11,547 nucleotides of DNA from Actinomycetota bacterium (GTDB lineage Bacteria; Actinomycetota; Actinomycetes; S36-B12), in the NCBI GenBank assembly GCA_947472655.1, contig CANJCG010000047.1, positions 1 through 11,547 on the forward strand, read 5' to 3'. A program made the translations under genes and the position numbers. This document shows, piece by piece, positions 1 through 6,843 of this stretch. Numbering within the stretch: the first letter of the stretch is position 1; each line of letters begins with the position of its first letter. The notes beneath the pieces are model-generated. The model worked only from the letters and a program-made list of their open reading frames with translations, did not search any database and was not told the origin of the DNA.

Positions 1-912
1 GTCAAGCTGCAAAAGCGACTGACTGATGAATTGTCGTGGGTACGCTCGAACGCCAAGGCACGTCAGACTAAGAGCCGTGCTCGCCTTGATCGCTATGAAG
101 AGATGGCTGCAGAAGCCGACAAGGCCCGCAAGTTAGATATGGAAGAAATCCAAATTCCACCTGGCCCGCGGTTGGGTTCTGTGGTAGTTGAAGCAAAGAA
201 TCTCACCAAAGCCTTCGGCGATCGTATTTTGATTGACGATCTGTCTTTCACCTTGCCGCGTAACGGTATTGTCGGCGTGATCGGACCCAACGGTGTTGGT
301 AAGACCACCCTGTTCAAGATGATTGTTGCTGCAGCAACTGGCGGCACAGATCCTGATGATCAGCCAACTACGGGTGAACTAAAAATCGGTGAAACCGTCA
401 AGCTTTCTTATGTTGACCAGAATCGTGCCGGGTTGGATCCAGAAAAGAACGTCTGGGAGGTTGTCTCTGACGGAATGGACTGGATCAAAGTCGGCAACGT
501 TGAAATGCCATCGCGCGCTTATGTGTCGGTCTTTGGTTTTAAAGGCCCAGATCAACAAAAAGCATCCAAGGTTCTATCAGGTGGTGAACGAAACCGGTTG
601 AACTTGGCAATGACTTTGAAAATGGGCGGAAACCTATTGCTGCTTGACGAACCGACAAACGACCTCGATGTTGAAACCCTGGGTTCTTTGGAAAACGCAC
701 TCCTAGAGTTCCCTGGATGTGCTGTGATTACCTCGCACGATCGCTGGTTCCTAGATCGCATCGCTACGCACATTCTCGCGTACGAGGGTGACTCACAATG
801 GTTCTGGTACGAAGGAAACTTCGAGAGTTACGAGAAGAACAAAATTGAACGACTTGGGCTTGAAGCAGCTCGTCCGCATCGTGCGACCTACCGCAAACTC
901 ACGAGAGGTTAA
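1..912 (+). CDS. ettA: Energy-dependent translational throttle protein EttA (ABC-F ATPase), C-terminal part
   Basis: EttA is a cytosolic ABC-F ATPase that binds the ribosomal E site and gates translation according to the ATP/ADP ratio. The reading frame is open from base 1, so the N-terminal ABC domain lies outside the window; 303 residues are visible. They begin in the second half of the inter-domain linker that holds the P-site tRNA interaction motif (ELSWVRSNAKARQ), followed by the family's IPPGPRLG segment. The complete second ATPase domain follows: Walker A GPNGVGKTT (from 283), signature LSGGE (574-588), Walker B LLLLDE followed by PTNDLD (from 634), and the H-loop His in SHDRWFLDR (736-738). 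The tail YEGNFESYE...RPHRATYRKLTR is typical of EttA and matches E. coli EttA closely from memory. A TTG at 31 is an internal Leu codon, not the start. The product is the likely counterpart of M. tuberculosis Rv2477c. The thioesterase gene starts 2 bp downstream. Confidence 0.96.
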   Translation, partial: VKLQKRLTDELSWVRSNAKARQTKSRARLDRYEEMAAEADKARKLDMEEIQIPPGPRLGSVVVEAKNLTKAFGDRILIDDLSFTLPRNGIVGVIGPNGVGKTTLFKMIVAAATGGTDPDDQPTTGELKIGETVKLSYVDQNRAGLDPEKNVWEVVSDGMDWIKVGNVEMPSRAYVSVFGFKGPDQQKASKVLSGGERNRLNLAMTLKMGGNLLLLDEPTNDLDVETLGSLENALLEFPGCAVITSHDRWFLDRIATHILAYEGDSQWFWYEGNFESYEKNKIERLGLEAARPHRATYRKLTRG

Positions 913-914
913 AC

Positions 915-1319
915 ATGACTGTTGTGCGAATGATGATGCAGCGACGTATTGCTGATCTTGATGGTCAAGGCCATGTCAACAATGTGAAGTACAGCGAATA
1001 CATTCAAGAAGCGCGAGTGAATTTAAAAAACGTACTCTTGGGTGAGTTAGCGCCAACCTTTTCTCAGGTTGTTGCAAAGATGGAAATCAATTACAAGGTT
1101 TCCCTATTGCATGGCTATGAAGCAGTACCACTTGATGCTTGGGTATCCCGAATTGGTAATAAGTCCTATGACATTTCATATGTGTTGTATGACGAACAAG
1201 GCCGCGTTTCTCTAACCGCAATCGGCACAATGGTTGCAACGAGTGGCGGGAGTTCACGGTCGATTCCTGAAGATGTGCGAGCGGTTCTGGAATCCCATTT
1301 GGTAGTACCTACGCTGTAG
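915..1319 (+). CDS. Hotdog-fold acyl-CoA thioesterase (4HBT family)
   Basis: This is a 134-residue cytosolic hotdog-fold protein, the usual length of a single-domain 4HBT thioesterase, which hydrolyses acyl-CoA thioesters. The N-terminal motif ADLDGQGHVNNVKYSEYIQEAR (residues 13-34) is the family signature. By alignment from memory with the Pseudomonas 4-hydroxybenzoyl-CoA thioesterase, Asp16 occupies the catalytic Asp position and GHVNN begins the long central helix. The ATG follows the ettA stop by 2 bp. A Shine-Dalgarno-like AGAGG (904-908) sits inside the end of ettA with 6 nt to the start, so the two are probably co-transcribed. The same ettA-thioesterase association occurs in mycobacteria (Rv2477c/Rv2475c). 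The acyl-CoA substrate cannot be deduced. The gene converges on the globin gene with a 29-bp gap that shows no obvious terminator hairpin. Confidence 0.85.
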   Translation: MTVVRMMMQRRIADLDGQGHVNNVKYSEYIQEARVNLKNVLLGELAPTFSQVVAKMEINYKVSLLHGYEAVPLDAWVSRIGNKSYDISYVLYDEQGRVSLTAIGTMVATSGGSSRSIPEDVRAVLESHLVVPTL

Positions 1320-1348
1320 CAGATTACCTTTCTCACCGAGTCATTACT

Positions 1349-1756
1349 TTAGCTTTCGAACGGTGATGGACGATCGTCATAAATGTTCTGCATACCAAAT
1401 GCCGAACTCGCAAAATATTGCCAGAGTTCATCGCCAAGTTCTTGGGTGAGGTCTTGTTCTTCCATTGAAGCGTGCATCAACACCAGCCAACGATCACGCG
1501 CCACCGAATCAACCGGGAAAGGCGCATGGCGCATTCGAAGTCGTGGGTGCCCTCTTAAGTCGCCATAGGTGCCTGGGCCACCCCAATACTGTTCAAGAAA
1601 CCAGCGGAGTCGATCTTCTGCTGGCCCGAGATCTTCTTCCGGATACATCGGGCGCAGGATGGGATCCGTGGCAATTCGTTGGTAGAACGAGTGCACTAAT
1701 GCCTGAAAAAATTCAGCGCCACCAAATTGTTCGTACAGGCTTGGCTCAGTGGTCAT
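1349..1756 (-). CDS. glbO: Group II truncated haemoglobin (trHbO type)
   Basis: This 135-residue 2-on-2 globin closely resembles M. tuberculosis GlbO (Rv2470) in EQYWGGP, TYGDLRGHPRLRMRHAPF and the following WLVLMH. Expected group II residues are present: Tyr25 (B10), Tyr38 (CD1), proximal haem ligand His77 (F8) and Trp90 (G8). Proteins of this group bind oxygen with very slow release and are linked to oxygen, NO or peroxide chemistry at the membrane or in the cytosol; the role here is inferred only. The ATG at 1756-1754 overlaps the TGA of the upstream SDR gene (ATGA, 4 bp). The bases just before the ATG (attccttc in the sense orientation) contain no Shine-Dalgarno sequence, so translation probably depends on reinitiation after the SDR. 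The frame continues 45 codons further upstream inside the SDR gene, but that extension has no homology to globins. Confidence 0.94.
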   Translation of the reverse strand: MTTEPSLYEQFGGAEFFQALVHSFYQRIATDPILRPMYPEEDLGPAEDRLRWFLEQYWGGPGTYGDLRGHPRLRMRHAPFPVDSVARDRWLVLMHASMEEQDLTQELGDELWQYFASSAFGMQNIYDDRPSPFES

Positions 1757-3246
1757 GAAGGAATTGTGTCGGAGAGCTCGGTGAAGGCCTGCGCCTGTTC
1801 CACAATCCCGCGAGCCATTGGTGGGAAGACGAACGCGTGGAAGGGAGCAACAACCCACCAGTAGGTATGTCCGGCAAGCCCACGTGGCCAAAAGACTGCG
1901 CGTTGGCGAAGGATTGATCCTCCATCTGGGCCTGGTTCAACGCGAAACTCCAGCCACGCCTTACCCGGCATCTTCATTTCGGCTTTGAGGCGCAAAACTT
2001 CTGGGTAGGTGCGTTCTTCAACACGCCAAAAATCCAACGGTTCACCCACATGGACCCCGTTGGGGTCGCGCCTACCTCGGCGCAGCCCAACACCACCGAT
2101 CAACTTGTCGAACGCTCCACGCACCCACCAAAGCAGATTCGCCGCGTACCAACCGTTGTCTCCGCCAATACGTTCTACTGCTTTCCAAAGATCCTGCGGT
2201 GATGACGTCGATTCAACTACTCGAATGTCGTTGTAGAGGGTGCCGCCCGACCACGAAGGATCAGTAGGCAGAGGTTCACTAGCTGCACCACTCATGCTTG
2301 CACCACTCCAGCGTGTGGTGACTTGCATGTCGCGAATTCGAATGAGAGCCCGTTCAACCGCGTCAGCAAAGGGAAGAAGCCCGCCATCTGGATCAGGTAT
2401 GTATTGCTTGATGTCATCGTTGTTGCACACTGATGGGTGTCGAAGTGAACGCACCAATGGCCGGGCAATTGATCGGGGAACGGGAGTTACCAAGTTAACC
2501 CAGTGACTCGATAACTGCGGCGACAACATGTTAATTGGCAAGATGATTCTCCGGCGTAGTCCAGCCACCTTTGCGTAGGTCTGCATCATGCCTTGGTAGG
2601 TAAGCACATCAGGTCCACCGATATCAAAGGAGCGGCTAACTTCGCGCGGAAGATCAGCGCATTCGGTTAGATAACGCAACACATCGCGAATTGCTATCGG
2701 TTGCGTCTTCATTCGTACCCAGCGTGGGGCAATCATGGCTGGTAGTCGTTCAGTGAGGTATCTCAACATTTCAAAAGATGCGGAACCTGATCCGATAATG
2801 ACCGCTGCCCGTAGTTCGATTGTTGGTATCCCGCTTGCGCGCAGGGCCTGGCCAACATGCACACGCGAACGCATGTGAGGCGACATGGATTCCTCATTGA
2901 GCTCGGGGGCCAGACCACCCAAGTAAACAATTTTGCCTACGTGCTGTTGCGCGGCAGCATGAGAAAATGTCTCAGCCATCGCAAATTCAGCTTCTTCAAG
3001 GTGGGGGCCCTGCTGCAAGGAATGTAAGAGGTAGTAGGCAACGTCAACATCTGTGAGCGCCTGCCCGACAGCTTTAGCATCAGTCGCATCGCCTGTGACG
3101 ATCTCGACTTCACTGCTCCAGGGAATATCTCGAAGTTTTTCAGGAGAGCGAACTAATACACGGACGTCATAGCCTTTTGCCAACAATTCTGGAATCAAGC
3201 GTCCGCCGACATATCCAGTAGCACCTGTCACTAGGCAACGTGTCAT
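1753..3246 (-). CDS. Atypical SDR NAD(P)-binding protein with C-terminal DUF2867 domain (YbjT-like)
   Basis: This 497-residue two-domain protein begins with a Rossmann fold: TGATGYVGG (residues 7-15, GxxGxxG dinucleotide motif), the basic stretch VRVLVRSPEKL suggesting NADP(H), GDATD (52-56) and KIVYLGGL (105-112). It looks like the atypical SDR group that includes E. coli YbjT. The classical YxxxK is not seen; the SPHMRSRVHVGQALR region stands in its place, as in relatives recalled from memory. Residues about 335-490 match DUF2867, with WYAANLLWW, PLDFWRVE, KAWLEFRVEPG, FWPRGLAGHTYWW and PFHAFVF; this pattern resembles SRPBCC/START-type ligand-binding folds (inference). The biochemical function of the family is not established. 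The ATG at 3246 lies 50 bp downstream of the oligopeptidase stop with only a weak AGG upstream, so it is probably in the same operon. Its TGA overlaps the globin ATG, which suggests paired expression of the two proteins. Confidence 0.88.
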   Translation of the reverse strand: MTRCLVTGATGYVGGRLIPELLAKGYDVRVLVRSPEKLRDIPWSSEVEIVTGDATDAKAVGQALTDVDVAYYLLHSLQQGPHLEEAEFAMAETFSHAAAQQHVGKIVYLGGLAPELNEESMSPHMRSRVHVGQALRASGIPTIELRAAVIIGSGSASFEMLRYLTERLPAMIAPRWVRMKTQPIAIRDVLRYLTECADLPREVSRSFDIGGPDVLTYQGMMQTYAKVAGLRRRIILPINMLSPQLSSHWVNLVTPVPRSIARPLVRSLRHPSVCNNDDIKQYIPDPDGGLLPFADAVERALIRIRDMQVTTRWSGASMSGAASEPLPTDPSWSGGTLYNDIRVVESTSSPQDLWKAVERIGGDNGWYAANLLWWVRGAFDKLIGGVGLRRGRRDPNGVHVGEPLDFWRVEERTYPEVLRLKAEMKMPGKAWLEFRVEPGPDGGSILRQRAVFWPRGLAGHTYWWVVAPFHAFVFPPMARGIVEQAQAFTELSDTIPS

Positions 3247-3296
3247 AAGTAAAGCCTAAACCGATTGCCCTGAGATAATTACACCCACCCGGTTGC

Positions 3297-5366
3297 TTAC
3301 TGAGCATCCATCCCAGTCCACTTGGCCATGAATGCCAGAGTCTCGGCAGACTCCTCGATCGACTTACTCATCGACCGTGCTCCGTGTCCAACATTGCTTT
3401 CCGTTCGAAGCAAAATGGGGCGAGTTCCGCTGCTTGCGTGCTGCAATGCTGCCGCCATTTTTCGCCCGTGCATCGGATCGGTGCGAGTGTCATTGTCGAA
3501 TACGGCGATCATCGTTGCTGGGTAATCGGTTCCTTCTTTAACACGGTGGTACGGCGAGTAATTGATCAACCAGTTGAACTGTTCAGGGTCAGCTGGGTCG
3601 CCATATTCAACTGTCCACGTCGGCCCAAGCTCGGACGAGACATAACGAACCATGTCAAGAAGGGGTGCTACGCAGACAACCGCGTTAAAGAGTTGTGGTT
3701 GCTGAGTAATTGCGGCGCCAACAAGTAGGCCGCCGTTTGAACCGCCATATATTGCGAGTTGCTCGGGTGTGGTCCAGCCCTGCTCAGCAAGGTATTTAGC
3801 GGCGGCGTGAAAGTCTTCATAAACGTTTTGCTTTTTATCGAGCATGCCATCGCGATGCCAGTCTTCGCCCTCTTCACCGCCACCACGTAGACAGGCAACA
3901 GCCCAAACTCCGCCAGCTTCAACCCAGGCCAGAGTTGCAGCTGAGTAGCCAGGCGTCATGGAAATGCCGAATCCGCCATATCCATAAAGCACCGTTGGTC
4001 GAGGTTGGTCTGGCTTAGCCGTCGGCGAAATGATGAACATGCGCACTTGCGTTCCATCACTTGATGTGTAGGTAACAAGGCTGGAATGAACAGCAGGAAC
4101 TTCAACGGCTCCGGGAGGCGAGGCAAAAAGGCTGACTTTGCGAGTTCGAGCATCGTATTGATACACGTGCGGCACCGTGACGTGATCTGTGTAGACAAAC
4201 CAGATGACCGGGCCGCCATCGATGTGTTCGATTGGGCCACTCGTAGTGCCAGCGCCAGGAAGCGGTACTTCTTCAATGAAGCTTCCGTCGTCGGCGCGAT
4301 GGATGGCGAGTTCACCAACTCCATGGCGAGTTTTTGCCACCATGAGCAACGGGAATTCAAGTTCATCGCCGTCAAGGATTGCGAATGAGTCAAAAACCGC
4401 ATCAGGATCTTGGGCGATGAAATCAGTCCACTGTGAAAGGTCGTTGGGATCTGCGATCGCTAAGCGCGCCCGAGGGGCATCTAGATCAGTGGTCACAAAG
4501 ATGCGGCCATCTCGCGCAAAAGACAACGAAGTTTGCGCATCAACATCGCCTTGAACCAAAGTGAATGCTGGGTGCTCTGGGCTGCAGGCGTGTAGATCGG
4601 CGATCCACAGATCATTGCGAGGCTCGGTGCCTTCAGCAGCTGACACCTCAAGCCAGCGGCCATCAAGACTCACGTGAACGCCGTAGTAGTTCGTCATGTT
4701 CATTCCAGCGCCGAACACGAGAATGTCTTCGTTGCTGCCTACATAGTGCAGATAGACGCGGCGGTGAAAGTTTTGCTCTGACTCTGGAAGAAGTTCAGGA
4801 GCTATGCGGCGGACGTAATAAAAAGCTTCGCCACCGACGAGCCAAGCGATAGGCGAGAAGCGACAGCGGTCAAGCGGACCGTCGATGACTTCTCCCGTGG
4901 CGACATCCATCACGTAGAGCACCGACTCTTCAGTTCCGCCCTCAGAGATTTGGTAAGTGAGACGGTCACCTTCTTTCGAAGGTTGCCAGCCATCAAGAGT
5001 TGTGAGGCCATTTGGATCAAGCACCATCGGATCGATGAGTACGCGATCAATCCCGTTCTCGGTCACCAATAAGGATGCAAATTGCTCACCGGGGCTTCGT
5101 CGCATGAAGAAGGTTCGATTACCTCGGTAGTAAGGCGGAGAAATCGTGCCAGCCCCCAGGAGTTGCTGCATTCGCTCAGCGAATTTGTCACGTGCTTGCC
5201 ACGTGGCTCGCTCGGCGCTCATGAGCTGGCCTTGTTCGGCCACCCAGGAAGTGGTCTCCGGGCTGTTGGCCGTTTCTAGCCAGCGATATGGGTCAGGTAC
5301 GACTGTGCCGTGGTAGTTATCGGCTACATCTGATCGGGCTGCGCTTGGGTATTGAGGTGTCGTCAC
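3297..5366 (-). CDS. Prolyl oligopeptidase family serine peptidase (S9A)
   Basis: A cytosolic serine peptidase that should cleave short peptides after proline. Taking the GTG at 5366-5364, the protein is 689 residues (MTTPQYPSAARSDV...), a normal length for the family, with no signal peptide. The N-terminal DNYHG...VPDPYRWLE motif is typical of S9A. Residues about 75-415 form the region of the seven-bladed beta-propeller that limits substrate size. The C-terminal alpha/beta-hydrolase domain carries VLYGYGGFGIS, LRGGGEEGEDWH and the nucleophile Ser543 in YGGSNGGL. Asp626 with substrate-binding Arg628 (FDNDTRTDP) and His661 (NVGHGAR) complete the triad; spacings agree with porcine prolyl oligopeptidase. 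Start choice: GGTGATC upstream of this GTG pairs with the 16S 3' end in the usual register. A GTG at 5411 would extend the frame by 15 codons and overlap the amidase. This is likely the first gene of an operon with the SDR and globin genes. Confidence 0.94.
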   Translation of the reverse strand: MTTPQYPSAARSDVADNYHGTVVPDPYRWLETANSPETTSWVAEQGQLMSAERATWQARDKFAERMQQLLGAGTISPPYYRGNRTFFMRRSPGEQFASLLVTENGIDRVLIDPMVLDPNGLTTLDGWQPSKEGDRLTYQISEGGTEESVLYVMDVATGEVIDGPLDRCRFSPIAWLVGGEAFYYVRRIAPELLPESEQNFHRRVYLHYVGSNEDILVFGAGMNMTNYYGVHVSLDGRWLEVSAAEGTEPRNDLWIADLHACSPEHPAFTLVQGDVDAQTSLSFARDGRIFVTTDLDAPRARLAIADPNDLSQWTDFIAQDPDAVFDSFAILDGDELEFPLLMVAKTRHGVGELAIHRADDGSFIEEVPLPGAGTTSGPIEHIDGGPVIWFVYTDHVTVPHVYQYDARTRKVSLFASPPGAVEVPAVHSSLVTYTSSDGTQVRMFIISPTAKPDQPRPTVLYGYGGFGISMTPGYSAATLAWVEAGGVWAVACLRGGGEEGEDWHRDGMLDKKQNVYEDFHAAAKYLAEQGWTTPEQLAIYGGSNGGLLVGAAITQQPQLFNAVVCVAPLLDMVRYVSSELGPTWTVEYGDPADPEQFNWLINYSPYHRVKEGTDYPATMIAVFDNDTRTDPMHGRKMAAALQHASSGTRPILLRTESNVGHGARSMSKSIEESAETLAFMAKWTGMDAQ

Positions 5367-5391
5367 TGGATCACCATAGAGTGATGCCGTG
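5364..5391. repeat. Near-perfect inverted repeat spanning both divergent GTG start codons
   Basis: The left arm CACTGGATCAC (5364-5374) and right arm GTGATGCCGTG (5381-5391) are separated by CATAGA, and 9 of 11 positions pair. The outermost three bases of each arm are the GTG start codons of the oligopeptidase (minus strand) and the amidase (plus strand). The inner GTGAT of each arm lies where the distal part of a Shine-Dalgarno sequence (GGTGATC) is expected for its gene. The symmetry may therefore be two ribosome-binding sites back to back. It could also be an operator, or an RNA hairpin that hides the start codons. The arms are directly visible; any function is inference. Confidence 0.6.
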
Positions 5392-6801
5392 GCTTCTTTG
5401 CATGACCTCACGGCACTCGAGCAGGCGCGCGCAATTGCCCGGCGTGAAGTTTCATCGCTGGAATTGGTGAATCACTACCTTGAACGTTCAGATCAACTTG
5501 ATTCCACCGTTGGCGCCTTTGCGATACGCACCCCAGATGAGGCTCGAATCCAAGCGGCACAGGTGGATGCTCAGCTGGGTCGAGTTGGCCTTTCGCCACT
5601 TCACGGTGTGGTGATTCCCCCGAAGGATCTTGAAGCCTGGGCTGGCGTGCAGTGTCGGCTGGGATCCGCAGCCTTTCACTTCATCCCTGAATTTGATGAC
5701 CATGTGGTGACGCGTATGAAAGAAGCAGCTTTCATTTTCACTGGTAAAACCAATACTCCTGAATTTGGGCTTCCTTCCTACACCGAGCCAGAAGTGGCGC
5801 CGCCAGCGCGAACTCCTTTTGATCTCACTCGTACTGCTGGTGGTTCAAGCGGTGGCGCGGCCACGGCGGTAGCTTCCGGATTGGTCGCCGCAGCGGTCGG
5901 CTCTGATGGCGGTGGCTCGATTCGAATTCCAGCGAGTTGCTGTGGACTTGTCGGACTAAAGCCCAGCCGTGGGCGAATTTCAAATGGACCAAATGGCGAA
6001 GGCGTCGGTGAGCTAAGTGTCCATGGCCCAATCGCTCGCACCGTCAGTGATGCGGCTGCAATTTTGGATGCTCTGAGCACGCCCTTTGTCGGCGATTTAT
6101 TTATTGCGCCGCGGCTCGCACGTGGGAGTTCTTTCTTACAGGCAGCGTCAATGCCACCTGAACGGTTACGCATTGGTCGTTTTGCAACGCCAATAATCGT
6201 GGATGTTCCGCTTGACCCTGAAGTCTTGCAAGCCTACGAGTCTGCCTCGGCACTGCTTGAATCCCTAGGTCACGAAGTCATCGACATCCCGGTGCCTTTT
6301 CCGGCAAATATTTTCTCATACTTTGAAATTCTGTGGAGTTCACTGACTGCCGCTGCGCAATTGGAAGACAGCCAGTTTGAAAAACTACGGCCACTTACTC
6401 AGTGGTTGTTTGAGAAAGGCAAAGAAGTGTCTGGTGCGCAACTTGCGCGGACGATTTCTGGCCTGCGCACTATTGCACATGAGTCCCTGCAAAAGATGAG
6501 CGCTTATGACGTGATTCTGACTCCGACTCTGGCTCAGTTGCCACCGCTTATCGGTGCCATGCGCAATGACGAAAATCCGGCGGCAGATTTCGCCGCACAA
6601 TGTGCTTTCACGCCATTCACTTCGCCGTTCAACATGACAGGTCAGCCGGCGATCTCGTTGCCACTTCATTGGACTGATGCGGGCATGCCGGTAGGAGTGC
6701 AACTTATTGGACGGCTTTTTGACGAGTACACCCTGATTGCTTTAGCTGCTCAACTAGAAACAGCCGAGCCTTGGCTTCATCGACATCCACAAATCTGGTG
6801 A
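5389..6801 (+). CDS. Amidase signature family hydrolase
   Basis: A 470-residue cytosolic amidase-signature enzyme that hydrolyses a carboxamide or related C-N bond; the substrate is unknown. The Ser-cisSer-Lys triad is complete: Lys79 (VVIPPKDLEAW), cis-Ser153 (TAGGSSGGAATA) and nucleophile Ser177 (SDGGGSIRIPASCCGLVGLK). The spacings match those of fatty acid amide hydrolase (Lys142, Ser217, Ser241). The N-terminus LHDLTALEQARAIARREVSSLELV is the usual first helix of the family and supports the GTG start; a TAG in frame at 5377-5379 leaves little room for another. The C-terminal region with FTSPFNMTGQPAISLPLHW and GMPVGVQLIGRLFDE is also canonical. It does not look like GatA, since no gatB or gatC is nearby. 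The gene is divergent from the oligopeptidase with 22 bp between starts, and converges on pepN with a 42-bp gap. Confidence 0.93.
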   Translation: MASLHDLTALEQARAIARREVSSLELVNHYLERSDQLDSTVGAFAIRTPDEARIQAAQVDAQLGRVGLSPLHGVVIPPKDLEAWAGVQCRLGSAAFHFIPEFDDHVVTRMKEAAFIFTGKTNTPEFGLPSYTEPEVAPPARTPFDLTRTAGGSSGGAATAVASGLVAAAVGSDGGGSIRIPASCCGLVGLKPSRGRISNGPNGEGVGELSVHGPIARTVSDAAAILDALSTPFVGDLFIAPRLARGSSFLQAASMPPERLRIGRFATPIIVDVPLDPEVLQAYESASALLESLGHEVIDIPVPFPANIFSYFEILWSSLTAAAQLEDSQFEKLRPLTQWLFEKGKEVSGAQLARTISGLRTIAHESLQKMSAYDVILTPTLAQLPPLIGAMRNDENPAADFAAQCAFTPFTSPFNMTGQPAISLPLHWTDAGMPVGVQLIGRLFDEYTLIALAAQLETAEPWLHRHPQIW

Positions 6802-6843
6802 GATACAGATATCTTTGAACCAAACGCTCACTCCAACATTTGG

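Noticed and set aside
1757..1891. A 45-codon N-terminal extension of the globin frame inside the SDR gene
   Set aside because: The extension has no globin similarity and lies antiphase in a well-conserved SDR C-terminus. The ATG at 1756 gives a protein aligned end to end with GlbO.
1753..3246. Absence of the SDR YxxxK catalytic motif as a sign of inactivation
   Set aside because: YbjT/DUF2867-type atypical SDRs normally have a different segment at this place, so its absence is expected for the family.
5367..5411. Longer oligopeptidase reading from a GTG at 5411
   Set aside because: The added 15 residues match no S9A N-terminus and would overlap the amidase start. The GTG at 5366 has a correctly placed GGTGATC.
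5778..6173. 131-codon minus-strand open frame inside the amidase
   Set aside because: It is a shadow of the highly conserved glycine- and serine-rich amidase signature region. It reads as low-complexity Pro/Ala-rich peptide without family features.
6802..6843. Possible bidirectional terminator between amidase and pepN (AGATATCT palindrome at 6807-6814; CCAAA/TTTGG arms)
   Set aside because: The 8-bp palindrome has no loop and the CCAAA/TTTGG arms pair over only 5 bp around a 14-base loop, with no U-tract. This is too weak to call.
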